A stretch of 64,000 bases of DNA from Trinickia dinghuensis (GCF_003367175.1 NZ_QRGA01000004.1:1-64000); one strand, 5' to 3'; counted from the stretch's first letter, positions 36,056 through 44,935 are shown. The notes: generated from the sequence alone by a model not told the origin. Made by a program: numbers and translations.

Positions 36056-36567
36056 TTTTTGAAGTTCTTCGTGCCGATCACACGCTGGCCGATCAGTACG
36101 GCCACCATACGCGACGTATTGAATGCGAAATTCAGCGCCGCCTGGACGGTCGGGGCAACTTCGTCGGCATCGTCCGCGCGATACACATAGACACCGGAGG
36201 ATTCCAGGGTTTCCTGGGTCGATTTACCCATCGCGACCTGCCACGGGTTGAACTCGCCCCACTCACCGCGCATCGTGACGAGCATCAGAATCGGCATTCG
36301 GCACTCGTGCTGTAGCGACAGCATGTTGATGCAGTTGCCGACGCCGCTCGATTGCAGCAGTAGTACGCCGCGTTGTCCGCCGACCCAGGCGCCGCCCATC
36401 ATGGCAACGCCTTCTTCTTCGGTGGTTAGGGATACGGCGTGAATGTCGGAATCGCTTTCGCAAAGCTCGATGAGGCGCTTGTGGCCGGCGTCGGGTACGT
36501 ACGCGACCTGGCGTACGTCGGAGGACTTGAAATGCTCAAAGATGGTATCGGGCCAGTTAGCTGACAT
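36052..36567 (-). CDS. TPP-dependent 2-oxoacid decarboxylase, PYR-domain (ComD-like) subunit
   Basis: The start MSANWPDTIFEHFKSSDVRQ gives 171 residues, the pyrimidine-binding (PYR) half of a split TPP enzyme. The TPP-activating glutamate is in SLTTEEEGVAMMGGAWVGG near residue 50, and LLLQSSGVGNCINMLS and PILMLVTMRGEWGE are typical of ComD and phosphonopyruvate decarboxylases. Two active sites would form between the two subunit types. Transcription starts in the 300-bp gap shared with the divergent etfBA genes. Confidence 0.8.
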   Translation of the reverse strand: MSANWPDTIFEHFKSSDVRQVAYVPDAGHKRLIELCESDSDIHAVSLTTEEEGVAMMGGAWVGGQRGVLLLQSSGVGNCINMLSLQHECRMPILMLVTMRGEWGEFNPWQVAMGKSTQETLESSGVYVYRADDADEVAPTVQAALNFAFNTSRMVAVLIGQRVIGTKNFKK

Positions 36568-36868
36568 GATGGGCTGGACGGTTGACGTCGAGAGTAGATA
36601 AAGGGATATCGCGTGACCGGCATGTGCCGATATGTACGGCGTTTGCGGATGAGACAAGCGTGCCGTAGCAATACCCCAAACTCAATTTGCGATTGCGTAA
36701 TGGACGTTTAACCTCCAGTTAACGTTGGGGAACTCGCCGTCTGGCAAGCTTCGGACGTACGTTGGATCGACGAATTCGAAGGGTTTGAAGGCCCTGTTTC
36801 AGAATCTTGAATTCCAGCAGGATTGTTCGATATGCAAACTGCCGACCAGAACCTTTCGAGGACATGTG
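36568..36868. promoter_or_regulatory. Divergent promoter region between decarboxylase and etf genes
   Basis: There is no gene in these 301 bases. The stretch ACTCAATTTGCGATTGCGTA around 36680 includes TTTGCG, the inverse of the CGCAAA core shared by the 19.8-kb and 30.3-kb promoters. No clear -10/-35 pair stands out. Confidence 0.35.
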
Positions 36869-37618
36869 ATGAAAATTCTGGTGCCAGTGAAAAGAGTGGT
36901 CGATTACAACGTGAAGATCCGCGTGAAGTCGGACAACACAGGTGTCGACATCGCGAACGTGAAGATGTCGATGAACCCGTTCGACGAAATCGCGGTGGAG
37001 GAGGCCGTGCGCCTGAAGGAAGCAGGGGTCGCGACCGAAGTGATCGCGGTGTCGGTGGGTGTCGCGCAAGTGCAGGAAACGCTGCGTACGGCGCTAGCGA
37101 TCGGCGCGGATCGCGCGATCCTCGTCGAGTCGAACGACAGCGTCGAGCCGCTGGCCGTCGCGAAGATCCTGAAGGCGCTGGTCGACAAGGACCAGCCGCA
37201 GCTGGTGATCCTCGGCAAGCAGGCGATCGACGACGATTCGAACCAGACGGGCCAGATGCTGGCTGCGCTGGCCGGCCTGCCGCAAGCGACGTTCGCGTCG
37301 AAGGTCACGATCGCCGATGGCAAGGCCACGGTTGTACGTGAAGTCGACGGTGGCGCGGAAACGCTGTCGCTTCAACTGCCCGCAGTCGTGACCACGGACC
37401 TGCGCTTGAACGAGCCGCGCTACGTGACGCTGCCGAACATCATGAAGGCGAAGAAAAAGCCGCTGGAAACGGTGAAGCCGGAAGACCTGGGCGTGGACGT
37501 CGCACCGCGTCTGAAGACGCTGAGGGTGGTCGAGCCGCCGAAGCGCGTGGCTGGCATGAAGGTGCCGGACGTGAAGACGCTGGTCGAGAAGCTGAAGACC
37601 GAAGCCAAGGTGCTGTAA
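36869..37618 (+). CDS. etfB: Electron transfer flavoprotein beta subunit
   Basis: This 249-residue protein starts [20 protein letters not shown], the canonical EtfB opening, with [20 protein letters not shown] near residue 31, [17 protein letters not shown] near 115 (AMP-binding region), and the recognition-loop segment [19 protein letters not shown] near 182. EtfB and EtfA carry electrons from acyl-CoA dehydrogenases and FAD dehydrogenases to the quinone pool via ETF-QO. Fifty bases of this gene are duplicated at 42740. It lies 16 bp before etfA. Confidence 0.95.
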   Translation: MKILVPVKRVVDYNVKIRVKSDNTGVDIANVKMSMNPFDEIAVEEAVRLKEAGVATEVIAVSVGVAQVQETLRTALAIGADRAILVESNDSVEPLAVAKILKALVDKDQPQLVILGKQAIDDDSNQTGQMLAALAGLPQATFASKVTIADGKATVVREVDGGAETLSLQLPAVVTTDLRLNEPRYVTLPNIMKAKKKPLETVKPEDLGVDVAPRLKTLRVVEPPKRVAGMKVPDVKTLVEKLKTEAKVL

Positions 37619-37634
37619 GCGGGAGCAGAAGGAA

Positions 37635-38570
37635 ATGACGACTCTGGTGATTGCAGAACACGACAACGCGTCGATCAAGGCCGCAACGCTGAACACGGTG
37701 GCAGCGGCGGCGAGGATCGGCGGTGACATTCACGTGCTGGTGGCAGGCCACAACGCGCAAGCGGCGGCAGATGCAGCAGCGAAGATCGCAGGTGTTTCGA
37801 AAGTGTTGCTGGCCGATTCGCCGAAACTCGAAGCGGGCCTGGCGGAAAACGTCGAAGCGACTGTGCTGAACATTGCGAAGGACTACTCGCACATCCTCGC
37901 GCCGGCGACGGCCTATGGCAAGAACATAGCACCGCGCATCGCTGCGAAGCTGGACGTCGCGCAGATCTCGGATATCACGGCGATTGATTCGGCCGACACG
38001 TTTGAGCGCCCGATCTACGCGGGCAACGCGATCGTGACGGTGCAGTCGAGCGACCCGATCAAGGTCATCACGGTGCGCGCAACGGGTTTCGATCCGGTTG
38101 CAACGGAAGGCGGTAGCGCTTCGGTCGACAAGATCGAAGCAGCGGTAGACGCTGGCAAGTCGCAGTTCGTGAGCCGTGAAGTGACGAATCTGGACCGTCC
38201 GGAACTGACGTCGGCCAGCATCATCGTATCGGGCGGCCGCGGTCTGGGCAGCGGCGAGAATTACACGAAGGTGCTGGAGCCGCTGGCCGACAAGCTGTCG
38301 GCAGCCCTCGGCGCATCGCGCGCGGCAGTGGATGCAGGCTACGTGCCGAACGACTACCAGGTCGGCCAGACCGGCAAGATCGTTGCACCGCAGCTGTATA
38401 TCGCGGTTGGCATCTCGGGTGCGATCCAGCATCTGGCCGGCATGAAGGATTCGAAGGTAATCGTGGCGATCAACAAGGATCCGGAGGCGCCGATCTTCAG
38501 CGTGGCCGATTACGGCCTCGTTGGCGATCTATTCTCGGAGATCCCTGAACTGGTGGCACAACTGGCGTAG
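37635..38570 (+). CDS. etfA: Electron transfer flavoprotein alpha subunit
   Basis: This 311-residue protein starts [20 protein letters not shown]. The C-terminal FAD-binding domain contains [20 protein letters not shown] near residue 200, [19 protein letters not shown] near 235, and [20 protein letters not shown] near 258. It forms a heterodimer with EtfB. Placement in this block would serve the acyl-CoA dehydrogenase (27051-28211) and possibly the DAO-type enzyme, although a second housekeeping etfBA pair probably exists elsewhere. Confidence 0.95.
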   Translation: MTTLVIAEHDNASIKAATLNTVAAAARIGGDIHVLVAGHNAQAAADAAAKIAGVSKVLLADSPKLEAGLAENVEATVLNIAKDYSHILAPATAYGKNIAPRIAAKLDVAQISDITAIDSADTFERPIYAGNAIVTVQSSDPIKVITVRATGFDPVATEGGSASVDKIEAAVDAGKSQFVSREVTNLDRPELTSASIIVSGGRGLGSGENYTKVLEPLADKLSAALGASRAAVDAGYVPNDYQVGQTGKIVAPQLYIAVGISGAIQHLAGMKDSKVIVAINKDPEAPIFSVADYGLVGDLFSEIPELVAQLA

Positions 38571-38623
38571 CGTTTTTTTGCGAGGCCTTCTTGCTGGTGA
38601 TGCTCGGATCCGGGGAGAGGAAT

Positions 38624-38983
38624 ATGGGCGCGATGGAACGAGTTCGCCTCGATGCAGCGGCGGCGGCCAATGCTGAAGATGCGTCAATCTGGCGTTGGTT
38701 TTCTGCGCTCCTCGAGGAACGCAGAATTCGATGGCGTTTCATGTTTGACAGCTGGGTCGTGAATGTCGATCGCGCCCACGTTGCAAGCGAGAAGAACTTC
38801 GATGACGCTATACGTGCGGCAAAAGTGGCCGCTGAGCAGCTGGGGCTCGGTGCAGCGGATGCACCGTTGTCCGGAGGGAGATGGCACGGACTAACCGAAA
38901 CGGAGGCACGTCGGCAGCACGCGACGAGAAGCCGTAGAGGTGAAATTGAAAGGCAGAAACCCGCTCAACGCGCGGGCTTCTGA
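38624..38983 (+). CDS. Hypothetical protein with FDxAxRAAKVAAEQ segment
   Basis: The ATG at 38624 is preceded by GAGAGGAAT, a fair ribosome-binding site, and gives 119 residues of no recognised family. Residues about 60-77 (NFDDAIRAAKVAAEQLGL) match SFDEAVRAAKVAAEQRGL encoded near 42792, with bases diverged more than residues, which supports a once-coding sequence. The C-terminus is basic and low-complexity. It may be a small helical protein or a remnant. The rest of the 624-bp gap between etfA and pyc shows nothing except a hairpin. Confidence 0.35.
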   Translation: MGAMERVRLDAAAAANAEDASIWRWFSALLEERRIRWRFMFDSWVVNVDRAHVASEKNFDDAIRAAKVAAEQLGLGAADAPLSGGRWHGLTETEARRQHATRSRRGEIERQKPAQRAGF

Positions 38984-39152
38984 GTAGACGGGACAGGGCG
39001 CATATGCGTCGCTCCATCGGAGCGTTCAGAAGGAGTCGTCGCTTTATCAGCACGTCCTGCACATCCCCTGTAATCCCGGGCGGACAGCGCGATGGATCGA
39101 CCAGACGTACTGTTGATCGCGGTCCTCGGCTATAACTAAAACCCTCAAGAAC

Positions 39153-39171
39153 AATGCCTCTACGAGGCATT
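39153..39171 (+). other. Hairpin upstream of pyc
   Basis: AATGCCTC and GAGGCATT form an 8-bp stem with a 3-base loop, followed by TCTAATTTCTT, 24 bp before the pyc start. It could end upstream transcription or be a structured leader element. Confidence 0.45.
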
Positions 39172-39194
39172 TCTAATTTCTTGCATCGTCGATC

Positions 39195-42100
39195 ATGAAA
39201 CGCTCCCCGATTAAATCACTGCTGATCGCCAATCGCTCGGAAATCTCGATCCGTGTGATGCGTGCCGCCGCCGAACTGAATATGCGTACGGTGGCGGTGT
39301 ATTCGACGGAGGACCGTCTCGCGCTGCATCGTTTCCAGGCAGACGAGAGCTATCTGATTGGCGAAAGCAAGAAGCCGCTCGCCGCGTATCTCGACATCGA
39401 CGACATCCTGCGCGTCGCGCGGCAGGCGAAGGTCGACGCGATCCATCCCGGCTACGGCTTCCTGTCCGAGAACCCCAATTTCGCGCAGGCGGTGATCGAC
39501 GCCGGCATTCGCTGGATCGGCCCGTCGCCGGATGTGATGCGCACGCTCGGCAACAAGGTGGCCGCGCGCAATGCGGCGATCGCCGCCGGCGTGCCCGTGA
39601 TGCCCGCGACCGCACCGCTGCCGGACGATGTCGACGCGTGCCGGGTACTGGCAGCGGAAGTCGGCTATCCGCTGATGCTGAAGGCGAGCTGGGGCGGCGG
39701 TGGACGCGGGATGCGCGTGCTCGAGAGCGAGCGCGACCTCGAGGCGTCGTTGGCCGCAGCTCGGCGCGAGGCACTGGCCGCGTTCGGCAACGACGAGGTG
39801 TATGTCGAGAAACTTGTGCGCAATGCGCGCCACGTCGAGGTGCAGGTGCTCGGCGACCTGCACGGCACCGTCGTGCATTTGTACGAGCGCGATTGCACGG
39901 TGCAGCGGCGCAACCAGAAGGTCGTTGAACGCGCGCCGGCGCCGTACCTCGATCACGACGGCCGGCGGGCGCTGTGCGAATCGGCGCTGCGCCTGATGCG
40001 CGCAGTCGGCTATACGCACGCGGGCACTGTCGAATTTCTGATGGACGCCGACACTGGCCAGTTCTACTTCATCGAGGTGAACCCGCGCATCCAGGTCGAG
40101 CACACGGTGACCGAGATGATCACCGGGATCGACATCGTGAAGGCACAGATTCGCATCACCGAAGGCGGACGGATCGGCCTGGCCGAGGACGCGGCGGACG
40201 GCGAAGGTGCGCTCGTCGCGCGTGCGGCCGGCGTACCGGAGCAGCAGGAGATTCCACTGAACGGCCACGCGCTGCAATGCCGGATCACGACCGAGGATCC
40301 GGAGAACGACTTCCTGCCCGACTATGGGCGGCTCACGGCCTATCGCAGCGCGGCCGGCTTCGGCGTGCGTCTCGACGCCGGCACCGCCTATGGCGGCGCG
40401 GTGATCACGCCGTACTACGACTCGCTGCTGGTCAAGGTGACGACCTGGGCGCCGACGGCCGCCGAATCGATTCACCGGATGGATCGCGCGCTGCGCGAGT
40501 TCCGGATTCGCGGTGTCACGTCGAACCTGCAGTTCCTTGAGAACGTGATCAATCACCCGGCGTTCATCGCAGGCGACGTGACGACGCGCTTCATCGACAA
40601 GACGCCGGAGCTACTCGCATTCGCGAAGCGCGGCGACCGCGCGACGAAGCTGCTGCGCTATCTAGGTGAGCTGAACGTGAACGGCAATACGGAGATGAGC
40701 GGCCGTACGCTGCCGGCGCTGCCACTGTCAAAGCCGGTGCTGCCGAAGATCGATACGATGGTGGCGATTCCGGCCGGCACGCGTGATCGCCTGCGTGAGC
40801 TCGGCCCTGAGAAATTCGCGAGCTGGATGCTCGACCAGAAGCAGGTGCTGTTGACCGACACGACGATGCGCGATGCGCACCAGTCGCTGTTTGCGACGCG
40901 CATGCGCACGGCCGACATGCTGCCGGTCGCGCCGTTCTATGCGCGCGAACTGTCGCAGCTGTTCTCGCTCGAATGCTGGGGTGGTGCCACGTTTGACGTC
41001 GCGTTGCGCTTCCTGAAGGAAGACCCGTGGGAGCGGCTCGCGCTGCTGCGCGAACGCGTGCCGAACATCCTGTTCCAGATGCTGCTGCGCGGCTCGAACG
41101 CAGTCGGCTATGCGAACTACGCGGACAATGTCGTGCGCTTCTTCGTGCAGCAGGCCGCGAATGCGGGCGTCGACGTGTTCCGCGTGTTCGACTCGCTGAA
41201 CTGGGTGCGCAACATGCGCGTGGCGATCGACGCGGTCGGCGAGAGCGGGATGCTGTGCGAAGGCGCGATCTGCTACACCGGCGATTTGTTCGACACGTCG
41301 CGTTCGAAGTACGACCTCAAGTATTACGTCGGCATCGCCCGCGAGCTGCAGCAGGCCGGTGTGCACGTGCTCGGCATCAAGGACATGGCCGGCATCTGCC
41401 GTCCGCAGGCCGTCGCGACGCTCGTTAAGGCGCTCAAGGAGGAAACCGGACTGCCCGTGCATTTCCACACGCACGATACGAGCGGCATCGCCGCGGCGTC
41501 GGTGCTGGCGGCGGTCGGTGCGGGCTGCGACGCGGTGGACGGTGCGCTCGATGCGATGAGCGGGCTCACTTCGCAGCCGAATCTGTCGAGCATCGCGGCC
41601 GCACTGGCCGGCGGCGAACGCGATCCGGGGCTGGATCAGGACCGCCTGCACGAAGCGTCGATGTACTGGGAGGGCGTGCGCCGTTATTACGCGCCGTTCG
41701 AATCGGAGATCCGCGCGGGCACGGCCGACGTCTACCGTCACGAGATGCCCGGCGGCCAGTACACGAACTTGCGCGAGCAGGCGCGCTCGCTCGGTATCGA
41801 TCATCGCTGGACCGAGGTGTCGCGCGCGTATGCAGACGTGAACCGCTTGTTCGGCGACATCGTGAAGGTCACGCCGACGTCGAAGGTGGTCGGCGACATG
41901 GCGCTGATGATGGTCGCGAACGACCTCGGCTTGGACGACGTTCGCACTCCGGACAAGGACGTCGCGTTCCCCGAGTCGGTCGTGTCGCTGTTCAAAGGCG
42001 AGCTCGGCTTCCCGCCCGATGGCTTCCCGGCGGACCTGTCGCGCAAGGTGCTCAAGAGCGAGCCGCCGGCGCCGTATCGTCCCGGCGACCGGATTCCGCC

Positions 42101-42704
42101 GGTCGATCTCGACGCGGTACGCAAGCAGGCCGAGGCCGCCTGCGAGCAGCCGCTCGACGACCGGCAACTCGCGTCCTACCTGATGTATCCGAAGCAGACG
42201 GTCGACTATTACGCGCATGTTCGCGCGTACAGCGACACGTCGGTCGTGCCGACGCCGGCGTTCCTGTACGGGCTGCAGCCGCAGGAGGAGGTGGCGATCG
42301 AAATCGAGTCGGGCAAGACGCTGCTCGTGTCGCTGCAGGGGCAGCATGCCGATGCGCAGGACGGCATCGTGAAGGTATTGTTCGAGCTGAACGGCCAGTC
42401 GCGTTCCGCGCTGGTCGAGCAGAAGACGGTCGGGCAGGCGGGCAAGGAGCGCCATGGCCCGCAGCGCGCCGATCCAGCTAATCCGCTGCATATCGCTGCT
42501 CCGATGCCGGGCTCGGTGGTCACGTTGGCCGTCCAGCCGGGTCAGCGCGTGACGGCCGGCACGACGCTCATTGCGCTCGAGGCGATGAAGATGGAAACCC
42601 ATATCGCGGCGGAGCGCGATTGCGAAATCGCAGCTGTGCATGTGAAAGTTGGTGAGCGGGTCGCAGCGAAAGATCTGTTGATTGAACTCAGTGAGGTACG
42701 CTGA
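39195..42704 (+). CDS. pyc: Pyruvate carboxylase
   Basis: This 1169-residue single-chain biotin enzyme has, in order, a biotin carboxylase domain (PGYGFLSENPNFAQ near residue 82, KASWGGGGRGMRV near 160, EVNPRIQVEHTVTEM near 295), a carboxyltransferase domain (LTDTTMRDAHQSLFATRMR near 550, GIKDMAGICRPQA near 725), and a C-terminal biotinyl domain with EAMKMETH near 1130. Length and order are those of alpha4 pyruvate carboxylase. It makes oxaloacetate from pyruvate, the anaplerotic step needed when growth yields pyruvate and acetyl-CoA, as proposed for this block. Confidence 0.95.
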   Translation: MKRSPIKSLLIANRSEISIRVMRAAAELNMRTVAVYSTEDRLALHRFQADESYLIGESKKPLAAYLDIDDILRVARQAKVDAIHPGYGFLSENPNFAQAVIDAGIRWIGPSPDVMRTLGNKVAARNAAIAAGVPVMPATAPLPDDVDACRVLAAEVGYPLMLKASWGGGGRGMRVLESERDLEASLAAARREALAAFGNDEVYVEKLVRNARHVEVQVLGDLHGTVVHLYERDCTVQRRNQKVVERAPAPYLDHDGRRALCESALRLMRAVGYTHAGTVEFLMDADTGQFYFIEVNPRIQVEHTVTEMITGIDIVKAQIRITEGGRIGLAEDAADGEGALVARAAGVPEQQEIPLNGHALQCRITTEDPENDFLPDYGRLTAYRSAAGFGVRLDAGTAYGGAVITPYYDSLLVKVTTWAPTAAESIHRMDRALREFRIRGVTSNLQFLENVINHPAFIAGDVTTRFIDKTPELLAFAKRGDRATKLLRYLGELNVNGNTEMSGRTLPALPLSKPVLPKIDTMVAIPAGTRDRLRELGPEKFASWMLDQKQVLLTDTTMRDAHQSLFATRMRTADMLPVAPFYARELSQLFSLECWGGATFDVALRFLKEDPWERLALLRERVPNILFQMLLRGSNAVGYANYADNVVRFFVQQAANAGVDVFRVFDSLNWVRNMRVAIDAVGESGMLCEGAICYTGDLFDTSRSKYDLKYYVGIARELQQAGVHVLGIKDMAGICRPQAVATLVKALKEETGLPVHFHTHDTSGIAAASVLAAVGAGCDAVDGALDAMSGLTSQPNLSSIAAALAGGERDPGLDQDRLHEASMYWEGVRRYYAPFESEIRAGTADVYRHEMPGGQYTNLREQARSLGIDHRWTEVSRAYADVNRLFGDIVKVTPTSKVVGDMALMMVANDLGLDDVRTPDKDVAFPESVVSLFKGELGFPPDGFPADLSRKVLKSEPPAPYRPGDRIPPVDLDAVRKQAEAACEQPLDDRQLASYLMYPKQTVDYYAHVRAYSDTSVVPTPAFLYGLQPQEEVAIEIESGKTLLVSLQGQHADAQDGIVKVLFELNGQSRSALVEQKTVGQAGKERHGPQRADPANPLHIAAPMPGSVVTLAVQPGQRVTAGTTLIALEAMKMETHIAAERDCEIAAVHVKVGERVAAKDLLIELSEVR

Positions 42705-42739
42705 TCGCGGGCGTCGGATGTTGCCTTGGCGGTCGACTT

Positions 42740-42968
42740 CGCGAAGATACTGAAGGCGCTGGTCGACAAGGACCAGCCGCAACTGGTGAGCTTCGATGAA
42801 GCTGTAAGGGCAGCGAAAGTTGCGGCAGAACAGCGAGGGCTCGAATCAATAGAAGCGGGCATCCCAAGCATTCGGAACACGCAAAAAGGCGCTCGCACCG
42901 GAGTCGACCGTAATCAATCCGCGGCGCCTGCAAGAAAGGGGAAATGCACTAGCCGAGCGGGTGTCTGA
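42740..42968 (+). pseudogene. etfB-derived fragment fused to FDEAVRAAKVAAEQ remnant
   Basis: Bases 42740-42789 match etfB 37159-37208 with two mismatches in 50, keeping the frame ([16 protein letters not shown]). The frame then enters SFDEAVRAAKVAAEQRGL, related to the hypothetical protein at 38624-38983, and stops at 42968. There is no start codon with a ribosome-binding site. It looks like a duplication or recombination scar at the far side of pyc. Confidence 0.55.
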
Positions 42969-43004
42969 AAGTCACCAATGCTGGCTGCATCCAATCGTCC
43001 GCCG

Positions 43005-44210
43005 TTATCGACAGTCGAGCTTGTAGGAAAAGACGTGCTGGGCCCAACTCTCCATCAGCGGCCGTCGCTGCTCCAGCAGATCAGTGCGGTGGTACGCCGC
43101 CTCGACCTTGTTTGCCACGGTGTGGGCGAGTGCACGTTCGGCAAGGTCCCGAGCGTAACCCTGCTCGCTAGCCCAATCGCGGAAGCTGGAGCGGAAGCCG
43201 TGGGCGGTCGCAAATCTCCCGGTGGTATCGCTCTCTGCTTTGACGCGGCGGAGCAACGCGGTCAGCGTCATATCGCTCAAGACTTTTTCCCGCGGAGAGG
43301 GGAAGACTAGAACGTCGTGCAGCTTGATTTTCTTGAGAGTCTTAACAAGTGTTAACGCGTGCTCGGACAGGGGGACTCGATGTAATTCTTTCGCCTTCAT
43401 GCGCTGGGCAGGGATTGTCCAGACGCCGGCATGCAGGTCAAACTCGTCCCATGTCGCACCGCGGACCTCGCCGCTTCGCGTTGCGGTTAGGATCAGGAGC
43501 AGGAGGGCAGAGCGGGTGCTGTCGCCCGGTCCATGAGTTGTAAGGTGATCAGTGACGAATTTGGGTACGCGCCGCCAAGGCATAGCAGGTTGGTGCTCTG
43601 CCTTGCTCGACTGTTTGGGCAAAATGTGATCGATAACGCCGACTGGGTTCGCTGCAATGTAGCCATGCGCGCACGCCCACTGCATGACGGCGTGCATCCG
43701 TTGCCGAGTGCGGCTCGCAGTTTCCGCCTTCGTTAGCCAGATCGGCCGCAGGACGTCCGCACAGTCGCCGGGGCTGATTGCATCGAGTTTGCGGTTTCCC
43801 AGTTTCGGGAACACGTAGGTTTCGAGCGTGCTGATCCACTGCGCGGCATGCTTCTCATTCTTCCAACCGGGTTTGAGTTCTTCGTGAACCTTGCGAGCAG
43901 CTTTCTCGAACGTGAGTTCGGCTGCGGCGACGACGGCAGCCTCGCGTTCCCGATTTCGTTGCTCGATCGGGTCCGCCCCACTATCGATGAGCTTGCGCAT
44001 GGCAAGCGCCTTTTCGCGTGCTTCGGCGATCGACGTCTCTGGATAGATGCCGAGACCGGCGTCGCGTCGCTTGCCCGTCACCGGGCTGGTGAAGCGCAAG
44101 ATCCATTTGCAGCCGGATTTGGACGGTACCAGCATCAGTCCGGTGACCTTTCCGTCGAAGGCCGGCTTGTCGTCCGGCTTTAGTGCTTTCGCTTGTTTGT
44201 CGGTTAGCAT
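43005..44210 (-). CDS. int: Tyrosine recombinase, P4-type integrase
   Basis: This 401-residue integrase has an N-terminal DUF4102 arm-binding domain (MLTDKQAKALKPDDKPAFDG, then RRDAGLGIYPETSIAEAREK), a core-binding domain, and a catalytic domain with the first arginine in TATRSGEVRGA near residue 243, HGFRSSFRDW near 335, LAHTVANKVEAAYHRTD near 360 and the tyrosine in AAYHRT. All catalytic residues are present, so it could be active. It points away from the tRNA-Ser fragment at 44361. It is the only mobility gene seen. Confidence 0.93.
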   Translation of the reverse strand: MLTDKQAKALKPDDKPAFDGKVTGLMLVPSKSGCKWILRFTSPVTGKRRDAGLGIYPETSIAEAREKALAMRKLIDSGADPIEQRNREREAAVVAAAELTFEKAARKVHEELKPGWKNEKHAAQWISTLETYVFPKLGNRKLDAISPGDCADVLRPIWLTKAETASRTRQRMHAVMQWACAHGYIAANPVGVIDHILPKQSSKAEHQPAMPWRRVPKFVTDHLTTHGPGDSTRSALLLLILTATRSGEVRGATWDEFDLHAGVWTIPAQRMKAKELHRVPLSEHALTLVKTLKKIKLHDVLVFPSPREKVLSDMTLTALLRRVKAESDTTGRFATAHGFRSSFRDWASEQGYARDLAERALAHTVANKVEAAYHRTDLLEQRRPLMESWAQHVFSYKLDCR

Positions 44211-44249
44211 CGATTTTCTAGCCCATCATTCAGCCCATCAGCAAGCGCT

Positions 44250-44336
44250 GGATGGGGTTGGAAGGTGCTAGCGTAAATTGGATGCTTGGACAGTGCAAGT
44301 GTTTGAATTATTGGGAGATGTTTGGATGGGGTTGGA
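44250..44336. repeat. Direct repeats, candidate integrase arm sites
   Basis: GGATGGGGTTGGA occurs exactly at 44250-44262 and 44324-44336, with a degenerate third copy, GGATCGGGTTGGGA, starting at 44334. They lie between the integrase start and the tRNA fragment, where arm-type binding sites of P4-like integrases are expected. Confidence 0.6.
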
Positions 44337-44360
44337 TCGGGTTGGGACCGGATTTGGCGG

Positions 44361-44375
44361 CCTCCGTCTCCGCCA
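44361..44375 (+). other. Attachment-site half: 3' end of a tRNA-Ser gene
   Basis: CCTCCGTCTCCGCCA equals the last 15 bases of bacterial tRNA-Ser genes that begin GGAGACG, including the CCA end. The bases before it do not form a T-arm or the rest of a tRNA. The native downstream terminator follows at once. This is what an island inserted into the 3' end of a tRNA gene leaves at its distal end. Confidence 0.7.
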
Positions 44376-44387
44376 ATAGGCGGTGAC

Positions 44388-44429
44388 AAAGCCCCGCGAG
44401 TTCTCGGACTTGCGGGGCTTTTTCTTTTT
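44388..44429 (+). terminator. Strong terminator, native 3' end of the tRNA-Ser transcript
   Basis: AAAGCCCCGC (44388-44397) pairs perfectly with GCGGGGCTTT (44412-44421), followed by a T-rich tract to 44429. Its position 12 bases after the CCA fits a tRNA terminator. Confidence 0.88.
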
Positions 44430-44468
44430 GGGCGGCGGGTGTATCGCACGCATCTGCTGTGGGTGCTC

Positions 44469-44657
44469 CTAGAATCCCCTAGGAGCTGCGGCCAGAAAAC
44501 GGATGCGCATCTTCGTTCGAGACCTCTCAGGAGCCTTGGTATCCGCCAGCGCGCCGTTTTCGGCTGCAGTCTCGGTCCGTTGGAGAATCTCGGCGATACT
44601 GCTCTTCTGCAGAGTCACCACCTTCGGGCGCATTCTGCTTGATGCGTTCAAAGCCAT
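44469..44657 (-). CDS. Small hypothetical protein (62 aa)
   Basis: The ATG at 44657 follows AAGGGGG and begins MALNASSRMRPKVVTLQKSS, with a basic C-terminal half (ERSRTKMRIRF). An inverted repeat, GCTCCTAG/CTAGGAGC (44465-44486), overlaps the stop codon and may act in termination. No family is recognised. The 44700-44935 stretch to its right shows no gene. Confidence 0.4.
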   Translation of the reverse strand: MALNASSRMRPKVVTLQKSSIAEILQRTETAAENGALADTKAPERSRTKMRIRFLAAAPRGF

Positions 44658-44935
44658 AGAATCCCCCTTCACGACTGCCCGTAACAGTAAGGCCATCTCG
44701 TAAAGGCCATATCATCTCGACACAGATTCAGACCAAAAGAATCGCGCCGCCGCGCTCGCCACGAGACGCGCGCCAGTGTTACGTGAATATCGAATTGACG
44801 ATTCGTTGCTGGCTCAGCCGGCAGTGCATGGGAGTTGCAGATCGGGGCGTTCTTTCTTTGGGCGTGCCCAGGACGCGAAGCCGCTTCTCAAGGCGGTTTG
44901 CAACTTCCGCTGGCGACATCCCCTCTGGCAACGCC

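Noticed and set aside
35438-36567. Calling the TPP genes sulfopyruvate or phosphonopyruvate decarboxylase outright
   Set aside because: No other sulfonate or phosphonate gene is present, so only the family-level name is supported.
39216-42782. Long minus-strand open frames (446 and 684 codons) opposite pyc
   Set aside because: They are shadows of the high-GC pyc coding strand, with no ribosome-binding sites or domain features.
44361-44375. A complete tRNA-Ser gene at the integrase boundary
   Set aside because: Only the last 15 bases match; no anticodon arm, D-arm or 5' acceptor strand precedes them.
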